NCBI GenBank assembly: GCA_020080175.1 | Contig: JAGHQL010000005.1 | Location: forward strand, 124,001 to 188,000 | Origin: Glutinoglossum americanum | Lineage: Eukaryota > Ascomycota > Geoglossomycetes > Geoglossales > Geoglossaceae | DNA: 64,000 nt | Direction: 5' to 3' | Part shown: piece by piece, positions 12,288 through 24,374 of the stretch | Layout: each line of letters starts with the position of its first letter | Position numbering within the stretch: the stretch's first letter is position 1 | The notes under the pieces: generated by a model | Told to the model about the DNA's origin: nothing | The model's database searches: none | Seen by the model: the letters and a program-made list of their open reading frames with translations, nothing else | Translations under genes and position numbers: made by a program

Positions 12288-12471
12288 GTTTGTGTTTTGA
12301 CCGAAGCTGGAGTGCTGAGGAGTGTGCTTAGATAGTAAAGAATTGTAAGAGTGTGTTGTGTTGTGCGAGTGTATTGGAAGATGTAGGAAGCTGCTGTAGA
12401 ACGGTTGGATTAGCGGTTGAGGTTCTCTTTAAATATTGAGAGTCTGCAGGTGTGGGCGGAGAGAGCGGATC

Positions 12472-12560
12472 GGGTGTGCAGGAGGTGAATTGGTGTACGG
12501 AAACAGTGAGTGGGTTGGGTGTGCAGAAAGTGACTTGTGTGCGGAAAGAGTGAGTGGATT
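12472..12560. repeat. two imperfect 45-bp tandem units upstream of the LPMO gene
   Basis: Units at 12472-12516 and 12517-12560 both start GGGTGTGCAG and share GTGAATTG/GTGACTTG, CGGAAA and AGTGAGTGG. A third, weaker unit may precede them at about 12443. They lie 185-275 bp upstream of the minus-strand LPMO start codon, so they sit in its likely promoter. A TTTAAATA element lies at about 12428-12436. A regulatory role is only an inference. Confidence 0.6.
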
Positions 12561-15500
12561 CGAGGAATAATTGCGCGTTGCTTTATGGAGAGTCGACCCG
12601 AGTGCCCCAATGTCCAAATTATATAGTAAACCAGCCAAGCTAAGTCCATGATCATTTGTACCGAGAAAATCGCTTCTGAATAGCTTTGAAGGAGCTGTGG
12701 GTGGGAAGCGAATGATGGTTTAACTGAGCACATGGTGGGGTAGCACCTAAGCGATGCCCGCCCAAAGGCCCGAAGACTCTTGGTGCGGGCCTTCATAGTT
12801 GTCTTACACTAGAACTCCAGTACTAGGCCACAAGTGTTAATACGCCTGGGCGGAGTTTACGAAAATCAAATTTAATTACCACCCTACCGTGAATTTTGAA
12901 CATCCTTTGATTACATACTACGATTTTCTTAGCCAACCATACTCCTACGCCAAATGATGTCGCCTTCAAGCATTTTCAATTTTCTAGAGGTGCCCGCTCA
13001 GTAGAAAGCTTAACCAAGCCTCCTTCGTGGGATCGTCACCACGGCCAGTAGGCCGTCACTATGGCTAGTAGGTCTCCAATAAATTGCGCAATATCCGGGT
13101 ATAGTGAATCGTATTTGAATCATATGTCTGCCTTTAAGGAGGATGTGTGCTCGAGTTTAACGCACGTTGTATTTGTGTGCTTCACTACCTGTAGCTAATT
13201 ACGACCTAAGTAGTAGTTCCAGTTGAAGGCTCAGCTGAGAATAAGAGCTAATCTGCTGGGCCAGACGGTCTAAGAAAGTCATGGTATGCAAGTGACAACT
13301 TCCAAAATTCGTGGCATCTGGGTAAATCCCCCGACAGCTTACGACCCCCCACTCGCACTTTTTAAATGGCTGCCAGGTGTACAGAGCTCTTAGTTACCAT
13401 TGGTGACTGCCAGGACGACAAGATATGCTCCCGGGTGATGAAGGGGGAAAAAAGTAAAAAAGGAAGGAACGGGACTAGTAGTATATCCGGCAATTTACTT
13501 AATTGGGCATGTTAGGTGTATGACTAGTACTCCCGGCGAAGAAGCACGGACGGAGGAGGGGGTGCGAAGCGAAAGATGGCGACAGGGTAGATGGCAAAAG
13601 GAGGGTGTCAGCCCCGACAAGGGCATCTGCTAGGGTCCCCTGCTTTCTTAGAGGTCGCGGTCGCAAACTCGTGTTCTGAGCCCAGAACACAAACCTCGCC
13701 CTCAACTGGGAGCTTAGAGCCACAGAGAACGAGCTTCTAGGGGTGCATGTATTTACGTCATGCGTGCATGTTGCATCATTTACCGTGTAACATGCGAACT
13801 CTAAGCGATACACACTTGGGCGAAAATGATGTAGGTACGCCAACCCTTCTAATACGCCATACTATCGGAGCAGGCAAGAGGGCTTGGATTTGCTAAGGCA
13901 TGATAGTGCACCGCACTTCTTCCTCCCCCTCCCGTAGGCAAAATCAATTCCTCTCTTTGAACTACGTTTAAATGTGCACCCCTAAACTCCCGGTTGACAA
14001 ACATATCACTTCATCCTTTTACCGTTGGCCAGTCTCCCCCCGAATTTGCAATTGCGGAAGCCCAGTAAGACAACATGTTCTAGGCGGGGAGCCGCACTTG
14101 TGGTTCTCAGCCTTGTAGACGCGCTCGAAGGCGGTGTGGTTCCGGGCGGACCTCCGGAGCAACAGCCCTACCATAATTGCGTAATGCGGTTCGCCTGCAA
14201 AATGCGAACGGATATGGGCGCCCGGCCGCTTTACCCACCTAGCGTTCGCTCCTACTCAGCGACCCGGCAAAGATCCTCTCTCAAACCGTAATATCTTTGT
14301 AGACTTCAATTATTGGGCCACACAAACAAATTGGATCGCGCTCTATAATTCCTAGAATAAATGGAGGTAGATCGAGTAACACTATATGAACTTTTATCTG
14401 TAACGAGTCAAACACTTTTGGGACAGGAAATTATGTAGAACAGGTATAGCAAAGCTTGCATTCGTGACATATGCTAAGGGTAACGAACTAGCCAATAGAA
14501 ACTTTTATAGAAATCAGAGGGGGCATGGATGGAAGCTACGAGAATGCGCATGTAGGCGTGGAGCGTGAACCGGCAATTTGGCAATTGTCAGCACCAACTA
14601 AAATCCCCACACTCACGCATATACCGAGTTCCCTGCTTTTCTCCTACAGCCTCATTCCTTAAACAGGCCGCGCAACCTCTCACTGAGAATGAGCCCCACA
14701 GGTCAGGTACCCCGAGGATCGATATCCTTTTAATCCGCGCCGATCCACATATGCCATAAGGGGAAGGTCAGATGGCGTAGGTGGCGAGTGGGATTGTGAA
14801 GTAGAGGGAGGGTCCGCGCAGCCCTAGCTCGGCCTTGTCTGCAACGATTCGCCGCTCAGGGAGTGAAACAGGGCGAAATTCCAAACTCTAGACCGTGAGG
14901 GAGCGGTAGTGGCTGCGCCAAGCGCTAAGAATGTGTTTCGTGATGGGGGGATAGTTCGAAACAAAAACCATTTTGGCGGCAATTACCCCAGTACATTTGG
15001 TTGCACCCCCCATCCCTGCAACATCCGACCTGCAACACTCCCGCTTTCAGCTTATCGGGCCCTTGTCGGCCGGCGCGAGGCGACATATTGGTACTAGATT
15101 CATCGAGAATAATCAACCTAGTGAATACGCGTGTATGAGTTTAGAAAAGCAAATTAAAAAAACCAAGACGCAGTCAGCGTGGCGTTCGCGAGCAGTCCTT
15201 GCGTAGCGTCTCGCATGTTGCCTTTGGAAGCGTAGAGGGGAAGGTAGGTAGACTGGGGGATGAAGCATGCATGGGCGATCGCATACGTAAGTGTTGGGTT
15301 GTCTATGCCAAATACTACGCCAACAGCATCAGCGAGCATTGAGGGAGGGGCCACTGCTTTCAGCCCTGTGTTATTCGGTAGCAACACGCCACCCTAGTGA
15401 ACCTGATGCGATGACGACTCTTATGCAGGTTTCGATGTTTTGGGTCTTGGGACTTGGCAGGATGCGCAAAGTGACGAACCCCTCCCAGTTAGCTACAAAT

Positions 15501-15834
15501 CTCGCTCATTGCCCCCCGTTCGCTCATCGTCGTGAGGGTGTGGTGGGTTCCCAACGAGTGAGGGAAGAGACGAATGAGAGAGGAGCACCGGCTCGGTTAT
15601 TTCTCTCGACAAGGGGCAGGGGTGTATTTTCCCACACAGGGCGAAAGGGCAAGAATTTCTTTTTCCCCCTCAACCGTTTCAGTTATGATAACCTGACTTG
15701 GCCGCGGTGGATAGCGGTTTTCAGATAGCTGGGAAATCAGCCATGCGGTAGCCACATTTTGTTTTCTGCTGTTGGCATTCCTCACAGTAATTTGCCTTTG
15801 GTGAGGGTGGTTTTGCGAGTGTTCAAATAGTATA
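12561..15834. other. gene-free stretch
   Basis: I found no recognisable gene. Frames at 12410-12796, 13499-13843 and 15154-15387 (all minus) are open for 77-128 codons but show no known domain. The 15154-15387 frame has an even, protein-like composition and could be a gene fragment. Confidence 0.45.
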
Positions 15835-16145
15835 TTGTCAGAATCCCTTCGCGTTGCTCACAAGACTATGAGTCGGTAGATGTAGAATCCCTTGTATCCC
15901 ATCCCAATCTGGTACCGTCCTCCAGCGAACCATATTTCTCTAGCACCCACCCTCAGTTGCCGCATGAACAGTTCTTGGTGGTCGACAGCTTTCCGATGTC
16001 CGATCGAAGGAGGAGAGTAGGCTGCTCTGATGGATCAATAGATAGGAACCTCTCCATAGGGTTCTGTCCACGCCCGGAATTACCACCGCCGACCGTAAGT
16101 TGGAGAATCGGATTGTGGTATGGACAGGTGGGTGGCTTCGTTGAA
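15835..16145 (-). repeat. dispersed ORF-bearing repeat, copy E, 3' half
   Basis: The minus strand encodes CPYHNPILQL, RGQNPMERFL, PSEQPTLL, RSDIGKLS, KNCSCGN and then stops at 15953. About 100-120 nt after the stop align with the sequence after copy B. The 5' half of the same copy lies at 16640-16800, separated by about 430 bp of unrelated sequence. Confidence 0.7.
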
Positions 16146-16600
16146 CTGGTTTCCTGGCCTTCTTTGGCATTTGTGTTTTCTCTATCTACAGCTACGCGTC
16201 ACAAGTCTGAGCCATTTACGCGAAATCGCGCAAAAAGCGCGTAGAATTCCCATCCTCACCCATACTTCTACATCCCAAATTACCCCCTCAACGCATCCTC
16301 CTTGGACCTGTTTCTGAGAATTGTATGGTTATTAGCATGGGGTTTTAAGGTACCAAACTATGTGAAGTAAAAGGTCACGATTGGTTGCTCTTGTGGAGAT
16401 CTAAATACCCTCATATTTACCAAACATTGCAATGAATGTTCTAGAGAATAAGGACTAGGTGAGCAAACTAAAATAGGTATTTTATAGAAGTAAGATACAT
16501 TAAAAACAGTAGCTTCAACTGATTTGAACCAGTACAGTTGTGGGTTGACTGGCAGCTCTTGTAAGGTGGTGATAAAAATGTTTCTCGGCTCAGACTTGTG
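16146..16600. other. sequence inserted within repeat copy E
   Basis: This interval of about 430 bp separates the two halves of copy E. I see no coding motif in it and could not define terminal repeats by eye. It is an insertion or a rearrangement junction. Confidence 0.4.
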
Positions 16601-16800
16601 GGCTAGTACTGTAGATCCCCAGTACTTGACTGCCCAGCCGAGGAGCGAGATTTGGCAAAAACTTCGTCGGAGTGGCCCCTAGAGAAGTGATTAGTCCTCT
16701 CTCGCGGAAGTGTCGCACCTTTTCCCATAGAGAACCTGCGAGTTCATACCTAGCAATGCCTATTTTCTGGATGTTTTGCCCCATCTTTCGATACAAAGTT
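16601..16800 (-). repeat. dispersed ORF-bearing repeat, copy E, 5' half
   Basis: The minus strand starts at an ATG at 16784 (MGQNIQKIG) and continues open to about 16590. The block GAGAGAGGACTAAT plus CTAGGGGCCACTCC at about 16695-16670 matches the corresponding part of copies B and C. Together with 15835-16145 it makes one copy interrupted by an insertion. Confidence 0.65.
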
Positions 16801-17695
16801 GCCAAAACCAGGGGTATTTGAATATTTGTACGTTGCTTTGAGGAAGGTTGAGTTGTGTGCAGGAGTTTCCTTGCCGTCCGTGGGGAGATCTTGTATTTCA
16901 ACGGATTCGTTTTGTCCCTCGGAAGTGAGGCGGACATGTTGGCACACCCATCCGTTCCCATGAAAAATCGATTGGAGTAGCCAAGCCAGTTCATCCGGAT
17001 TTTTCCTCATGCGCCATCCGTTGCCGAACAGACTAGCCTTTCCTGCTTTCTGGCCGTGCAACCGGGAAAAGCAGCAAGCGGCAGCCGGTATAAAAAGATA
17101 CAAAGTATAGAGAACCTCCACAGAGTGAGAGATTTTCACCCGCCTCCAACCCTGCAATAGAAACCTGGATGAAAATAAAAACAAAAAAGAAATTGCAAAC
17201 CCCTCAGATGCACGGTTTAGATCCCAGCTCAACTGACAGATGGTTGATCCTGTACGAGCACCAGCGGCACTCAAACCAAAGATTTCTTTTTCCCGGTAGC
17301 AACGATACTAAAACCCCATTGGTCCTCAAAGCCTAGGCTGACCCGCATCGACCCAGTCCCCGGGCAAGCCACGAAAACCCAATCGCTTATTACCGTGTTC
17401 CCAAGATTTGGAATCCTTTTTCAAGAACAGCGCCACGAAAATCCCCACGGTCCAGTACTATGTCTTTGGGATTCGGATTGAACAAAAAAACACAAACCCC
17501 CGATGGCTCAGTTTGGGTGTCCAGGCACCCGGACTTGGCATCGTCACACTGGTGTCACACCAGATTTTCTCTTTTTTCCCTTAGTAGTTGCACTTGTGCT
17601 CTCGCGAAAAAATTGACCTCTACTCAGGCAGAACTTTGAGGAAAAGCCCAAAGTGAGATCGCAATGTTGTGGATCCCTTGGCGATTCGTCCGTGC

Positions 17696-17741
17696 TGCAT
17701 GTGATTTTAGGGTGAGTCTGCATGTGATTTTAGGGTGAGTT
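17696..17741. repeat. 23-bp direct tandem duplication
   Basis: TGCATGTGATTTTAGGGTGA occurs twice in immediate succession (17696-17718 and 17719-17741), identical except for the last base of each unit. This indicates a recent slippage or repair event. Confidence 0.85.
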
Positions 17742-19600
17742 TGCTTTCTTTTTCTGCGTGAATTTTCCCCACAGACCCCTCCACCCCCGCGACACAAAAA
17801 AAACAAACCCACCCAACCGACAAACTATTCGCATTGGGGCACGCCAGCTCAGTCGAGGGACACACGGGAGAGGGATGTGATTTATCGCCACTTGGTATAG
17901 CCATGTGGGTTGCCAATCCGGGTACCGGTAAGTTCCGTAAATAAGCTTGCGCGGTGTACCCATACATACTTAGATTAATAATTCCAGCTAATTATCGAGT
18001 CCTCATTACCAGTTCCCACCACGGGAATACCCTGATACCCCCACGGGCGAGGCGGTCGCGATATACTTGATACCAGGGAGGCGGCGAGTGGACAGTCACC
18101 GCACTTGCAATAGTCGGCCCAGGGATATTTGGATCATGGGTTATTCCGTTGTCCCACCCCTTCATATAAAATCTACCAAGCAGCCACCACCGGGAGCTCC
18201 TCATCTAGGCGTCCAAGGCCACCTCCGTGGGTCCAGTGCCATTGGATAGAGTGATCTGGCAGGATTTCGGACATCGCTTCATAGTTTGAAGAGAAGCGGC
18301 GGGGTTTCATGACCTAGGGAGATCTCCCTATCGTCGGACGTGATGTGGAGGGCGGTATGATGTATCGTCAATGCCGGCTAGTTCCCGTACCGCGGTCCCG
18401 GCACCAGTATGAGCCTAGTTCTCAGGGATGCAAGCACAATGGAACACACTACGCTCTTGTCTGGGTCGTACCGTATGCTGCTAGGCAGCTATTTTGTCTG
18501 CGAAGGCAGAGCTGAGCTTATTTAAGGAAGCAGAGCGCGGAGGCGACGAAGTCTCGAGAAAGTTGGACTTGCGGGAGGCTGTTCAAGGAAGGAGAATATG
18601 ATGGTAATGTAGTTTCGAGACGCTGGGCTTGCGTGAGGTCGATGGCTAGGGATGGCTAACTGCGTCTCTAGAAGGAATATGTAAAGGGTATAAGTAAGCA
18701 TGCGAAGACACTAAAGGATTTTTGTGACCAAGGAGGACATACGGGTCATGACGTTCCGCGTTACAAGCCCCGTGGTTAGAGAAACTGCGGGATCTGTGGC
18801 GACGGCCTCCATTCCCTATCAAGGTCTAGAAACGACGTCTTCGCCCAACTGGGTATCCATAGGGTCGAGGCTGGCGGGAATGTAGACTGCATCTTCCTCC
18901 GCGCAAGCCTCCCAACGACCCATCAAACCCCTCGAACCCAAACAACCAGCCCGTCGTTACTACCTCCCCTCCACATAGCCACAGCCACCATTCCCTCAAG
19001 GAACGCTGACTCTGCCCCAAAACCTAGCGACGCATCTCTCAGTATATACCCCTCACCCCACCCGGACATCCCCACCGACATCGGAGCGGGTCCGACATGC
19101 CACCCCAACCAACTCCCAACCAACTCCCAACCAACTCCCAACTAGCCGAAACCCACACGCACGGCGCGACGACAAGGCCCGACCCGGATCAGCGACGCAT
19201 CCCGACCGGGGACCGAGAAAAAGCCATCGTATCGCGGGGTAAAAAAAAGACCAGGACGACCCACGTCTGGGCCCCGCCCAAAGACAAAATAAATAAAATA
19301 GAACCGAATCCGACGTGTGAACCAAGAAACTAAATCTTAACGTTATCAGACACAAGCTCAGCCGAGCAAAGCGAAACCAAAGAAAAAGAGCGTTTTTTCC
19401 GCAACGGGGAGAGAGAACACGGCAATACAGTACGTAAATACGCGACCCTCGTACCGCGGCGGGGTGGGGTGGGGAATCTCGGCACCGCCCTCCCCCCGCG
19501 AGAAAGGCGCCGTGACTTTGCTCCTCCCTCCTCCCTCCCCAGCCATTATTATTACCGTCACCACCACCGCACCCACGCCGCTCACCCACCAGCAGCATCT

Positions 19601-19633
19601 AACAAATAAATAAATAAATAAGCAAATAAATAG
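19601..19633. repeat. AAAT tetranucleotide microsatellite
   Basis: Repeated AAATA units interrupted once by a GC-containing unit (AAGCAAAT). Confidence 0.8.
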
Positions 19634-20979
19634 AGAAAAAAAGAGCAGACGCCGCCGGTCGGGCCGGAGTGGCGGGCCCGGATGTCGGTCGATTAATAAA
19701 TTAGATTAAACAGGTCGTGCTTCGCCACGCACCGGTGTTATGGGGTCAGGAAGGTTTTTTAATCTAACGGGTGGGCGGGGTACTTTCCTACCCCTCACGA
19801 TGCCCATTTTTATTTATTTAAATTTTTTTTTTTTTCTCTTGCGTGTTGGGGAAGGGAGAGAGCTCGTGTCGACTGCAATATAACGCGGCGCTGTAGCTTT
19901 CCATGTGGCATGCGAGGCTCGAACGGTGCCAGCCCTACGTGCAGACCAGAGCCCTTCTAGGATCCAAATATAGATCACGAGCTCGGCTTAGCTAATAGAG
20001 TGCTTATCATATTAACCCGCCTTCTGCTCCCCTCGAACCCAAACCCCTTTCGCGTTGCCCCAAGCCAGCCGCACATCCCCATGGCGGGGGCTGCGCCACG
20101 ACACGAGGAAACCCCCGCGCCCCCCCGCACAGGGAGATCTCTCTCGTATCGTAACCCGACCCCTCTCGACGAAAAACGAAAAACGAACGCCAGAATGGCC
20201 GTAACGGGACGGATTTAATATGCAACCCGGGATTCGCGATCGCACTTTCGCGGAGCGGCATCCCGGCTTGGGTGTCATTCGCCCTGGCCGGGCGCAGCCA
20301 GCCCCGCGTCGCGAAGCGGGAAAGCTAGTCTGGCTAGCCACCAGCTTCACGCCCCCCCGCCCGGCAAGCGCCGGCCCCAAGAAAATGCTTATACCCCTCC
20401 CGGCCACCAACCCCTTCCTCGATGGCGCAGCGTGCTGGTGGTTGCTGGGTGGGTTGCCTCGAACAATGTCTCATTTGCTCGCTAGTAGGTCGGCTCGGCC
20501 ACATATGGGATCGTGTGCCTCGTGGAATCGAACGTTGAGGCTGCGGGGGAGAGAAGGGTGTGTGCGGGAAGACCCAGGATGTGTGGTGGTGTTGGGCCGC
20601 AAGGCTGCAAGGCGCGACCAGGCTTTTTGTGGATTCCGGTAAGTTCCGTTCCCGTGGTTGTTGGGGCATCTGGACCTCGGCGCCTTGTGTTTCTGGCCTT
20701 CTCGTTGCGGACAGAGGACTGCGTGTGTTTAGAATAACAGTTCTTTTTCTTCTTCTGCGTTGGCTGGTTGGTGCCGTAGAGTTGGATAGGTATTGATTAA
20801 GTTAAGCATCTTTCTTTTTTTTTTCTTTTTTTCAGAGTCTAACAGATCCAAGCCCCTTCCGGGAGTCTTGCATTTTGGCCCCCGGACTGCCGCCCCCAAA
20901 CCGGCTATAAGAACCACCAAACCCTTAACGCCACCGCTGGAAATTCTTGTTTCATCAAGGGATATACTGTGTCGCCTTC

Positions 20980-22214
20980 CTAAAAGAGGTGGGTTTGGAG
21001 AAAACTAAAGAGGCTAAATGCTAGCGATAATCCTAGGGACTGCTCGAAGGCGAAAGTGTTACACGTTAGCGGGTATTTAACCGCAGGGTTATTTTGTGCG
21101 AACTACTCACCCGTCTCCATGCTTGCTGCACGTCCAACGGCGCTGCGCCTCCACTTGAGGTAGGCTTAGCCGGGGAGGAAGTCGCAGCCGTGAGCGTTGG
21201 GGAAAATGGCGTCGCCGTCGCCGTCACCTGCGCAATTCCAGTGCAATTTCCGGTAACGGTTGAGGCCGGGTAGCCTGTTGCTGTCTGCGTTCCCGTCGCC
21301 GTGGTGGCATCTTTCCCTGGAGTGGGGAATACCACTTCGGTTCCGTCTTTGCCCTTGCAGGTATTGATCTTCTCCACGTTTGCCACGAAGAGAGGTGGAT
21401 AGTCGGTCGGGTTTAGGTTGTGATTTGTGTTGCTGCCGTTTGAGATGTTGACCCAGGCACAGTTCATGTGCATTGCAGTTACTCCTGAGATCGGAAACCA
21501 GCTCCTAGGGAGGATGTTAGCTATTCTGAGCGACTCCTCCGATATTCAACCCTGATATTTTGATCGCAGCGTAATACCAAGTCCAATGGGGCGCGAAAGG
21601 GCGGGCTGAACTCACCAGGCAAATATGGCGTGGCCGTTCGGTGTGTCATCGGGAATTTTAAAATAAAACTTTTGTGGAGATATATCTCTAGGCGGCAAGT
21701 AGTTCTCATTCCATGTCGCGTTTCCCGGACATCCACCGACCCAGCTCCGGATGACCTGGAAATTGTTTCCGCCGTCGAAGGACAAGGATACTTGGCAGCT
21801 CCCACCACCATGGGCGGCGACGTTCCCGCTTTCCGTGAAGCTATCTCTCGTCAGCGCAGCTTTCCCAAAGGCAAGTAGATAGACGCCTGCCTACTTGAAA
21901 AACGTGCTCTGCCCAGCAGCCCACTCCGTCACCCCGGCGCTGTCTGTCCCGAATCTTGGGCTCATACCGTTTAGGAATTTGCATGGAAAGTCTGTGCCAT
22001 TTGGTGCCAGAGGATGATTGAAGATAGACCTCGCGTTATCCAGAGCATAGCCAGTCAATACCAAGTCGCCAGGTAGAGTGCTCGAGCCGTTCCGAGCTTC
22101 AGGAAACCTAGTCCCGTTCGTCGCCATGCCGATACATGGCGGATAGTCGATCGAGGCGTGGGCGAGGACTTGCCGGATGAGAAACGAACATGTTAAGCTT
22201 ATGATCAACAGCAT
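20980..22214 (-). CDS. AA11-like LPMO with probable GPI anchor, four exons
   Basis: Exons on the minus strand are 22214-21895, 21840-21616, 21504-21111 and 21039-20980, giving 332 aa. Introns are GT-AG and two have clear branch sites (CTGAC in the 54-nt first intron, GCTAAC in the second). A signal peptide ends LA|H, giving mature His19 (HASIDYPP), and the second brace histidine lies in [24 protein letters not shown] and MHMNCAW match the equivalent segments of the LPMO at 11-12 kb. After the catalytic core come a Ser/Thr-rich stretch and, from exon 4, the hydrophobic end [19 protein letters not shown], which looks like a GPI-attachment signal. The protein is therefore probably held at the plasma membrane or wall. 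It is transcribed divergently from the gene at 22753. Substrate is unknown; exon 4 rests on splice signals only. Confidence 0.82.
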
Positions 22215-22752
22215 TTTTGTGTTTGATGGATAGCTGGATCGTCGAATACAGGATTCGGCAAGGCCCCAGGCTTCTTAAGGGAAGCCAAAAAGTCTGAGGC
22301 TGTAAATGATTTTCGCGAACCCAACACCGCCCCCAAATTCAACTTATTCGTAATTGGACCCCACGTTAAACTTGCAGCCCCGCCCAAACGCAAACCGCGC
22401 TGATAGGCCACTATCTCCAGCTGGCATCGGGGGTGGAGCCGTCTTGCAGTAGGCCTCCCAACCCCTGTGAATGATCCCGCGGACATTGGGCACGAAGTCG
22501 TGCGGGGAGGTGTTCATAAGCTTTGTCATACCCAATACATATACCACCCGCCTCAATTTATTTTGGCGTTAGCTGAACTGCGCTGTCTGCGCGTATGTAA
22601 AGTACGTTATTGCCTAAGCCTTGCCCGCCTTGCGCGATCGCTATTCCCCCGTCTGGATTCTCTCGGTCGGGAGGCCACCCACCAACCTGAATGTTTTTCG
22701 TCCGACAACATCGGAATTTTTTCTTAGTCCTTGGAATTTCTGGAGAGCGGTG
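22215..22752. promoter_or_regulatory. divergent intergenic region between LPMO and membrane-protein genes
   Basis: About 540 bp separate the start codons of the minus-strand LPMO gene (22214) and the plus-strand membrane-protein gene (22753). Both promoters must lie here. CAATACATATACC at about 22533 is AT-rich, but I cannot define specific factor sites. Confidence 0.5.
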
Positions 22753-24374
22753 ATGCGAATACGGTGCGAAATGGCGAGAAGTTCTCGCATCGGTCGGATG
22801 TTTTGGGCCGCTGGGGTCCTTATCGCAGTCGCTCAGGATGCGAGTGCGATGGTTCTCACCGCGCCGCCAGCGGAGCCCTCGCTCCTAGGCTACATGGGCC
22901 TGCTGAAGGACAAACGGCTTGAGAAGAGGGACTCGGCGGACTATTGCGCTGGAACTGGTTCTGGCAAAGCATGTCGGTTTTCCCTCCATAAATCTCTCCA
23001 CGATCGGAATAAAATGTCATGCGGACTGGAGTACTGATGGAATCTTTTCGATCCTCTAGGGAACTGCGCTCCGGGAACTTGTTACAGTGCTGTGGATGGG
23101 TGGATAGGTTGCTGTGATCCGTAAGTTCTACCGCACTTTTCACCTAGAGATCCTTTGTGGGACACGTCAGCCTAACATTATTTATCTATCTCAGAACGGA
23201 GGTCAAAAGCTGTGCGGTTCGCACAACATGTATACCCTACACCCCAGGAGTGACTCCTTCCTGCCACCCGGATAAGGACGGCTGCCTGCCCTGCAACTCC
23301 GACAGGCCCAACTGCGTATACCAGACGAACATAAAGATGAATCAATACATATTCTACTGCGACAGCGTTGCTCCGCAAACCATCACCCTCAGCTTTGACA
23401 ACCCCAAGACTGGGGTATTAGTGACCCCATCTGGCTGGTCTTCGGGACCCCCAAAACCCTCTCATCCGCCTTCAGCATCATCACCCTCTTTAACATCCGG
23501 CAGTCCCAACCCTCCTTCTCAAATATCGACATCCTCTCACACGGCAACGCCCTCCCCCATCCCAGTCACCAAAACCCTCTCATCCGGTATCATAGCGGCC
23601 ATATCCCTTGCTGCTGTCGCCATCATAGCCGTCCTATCAGCCACCTTATTCTGGTTCTGCATCCGGCCTTGGTTAAAAAGGCGAAAAGGACAACCTGCCC
23701 AGCAAATCACCCATATCATCGTACAGGAGAATAACAACTTCCCTTGGGGTCCCGATTCCATCGCCGCAAAAGCGCCAAGCCGCCATTCCATACCCTACCC
23801 AGAAAGCCGCTCCGAATTACCGGCACACTCACCTCACGAATTTAGCGATGATAAGAGGCCCCTGGACATCGGGAGCGACGAGGAGTCCAACATGGACACC
23901 ATCGGTGAAACCCATAGCCGAGGACCCAGAGATAGCGACATTTCACCTCTGTCTCCATACCTAGAACCCTCCTCGACCCACTCCATGATTTCTGGGCCCC
24001 CGTCCCCACCCATGGACCGCGGTGGAGCAGTCTCCCCAGTCTCCCTCCCGGGCGCTGACTCAGCACGAAGACCCACAGTATTCAGCTTCCTAACTCCGGG
24101 AAACGCCACGGCCCGCCAACTCGACGTAGACGACGACGACGACGATGACGACGACGGCGAAGATGACGGGGGCCAACTCGGTGGGCATCTAGAACTTGAG
24201 GGAAGCCCGAGATTTCACACGAGAGGTTCTATGAGGAGGAAGCGGGATTCAAACCCCAAGGAACTGGATTCCAAACGGAATTCTACGCCTAAGGAATCGG
24301 ATTCTAAGCGCGCTTCCGGGCTTCAGGAACAGCCTCCGACGCATAGAGAGGAGGACGAGGAGGCGGAGAGATAG
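22753..24374 (+). CDS. Cys-rich extracellular, single-pass membrane protein (uncharacterised fungal family)
   Basis: Exon 1 starts at 22753 (a second ATG is at 22771) with a signal peptide rich in Ala/Val, followed by SADYCAGTGSG and ACRFSLHK. Exon 2 (about 23060-23120) encodes NCAPGTCYSAVDGWIGCC. A 74-nt intron (23121-23194, GTAAGT...CAG) leads to exon 3 with CAVRTTCIPY. This spaced Cys pattern, ending in a GWIGCC plus TTC motif, is one I know from uncharacterised fungal surface proteins. A Ser/Pro/Thr-rich stalk, one transmembrane helix (about 23590-23660) with a following RRKGQ stop-transfer, and a cytosolic tail with a run of Asp (24127-24156) follow. The exon 1-2 junction is uncertain: both exons are in one frame but a TGA at 23036 must be spliced out, most simply with an intron at 22958-23059. 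A surface sensor or adhesin role is only an inference. Confidence 0.75.

Larger units (their letters stand above)
16801..20979. other. long gene-free, low-complexity stretch
   Basis: No gene can be supported over about 4 kb. Noted elements are a 23-bp perfect tandem pair at 17696-17741, CAACTCCCAACC tandem units at about 19104-19140, an AAAT-type microsatellite at about 19601-19633, and polypyrimidine and homopolymer runs at about 19818-19840 and 20813-20833. Open frames at 19053-19598 and 20220-20642 are Gly/Arg/Pro-rich products of GC-rich sequence and resemble no family. Confidence 0.55.

Noticed and set aside
19053-19598. 181-codon minus-strand frame
   Set aside because: Gly/Arg-rich product of GC-rich and microsatellite sequence; no domain or splice pattern.
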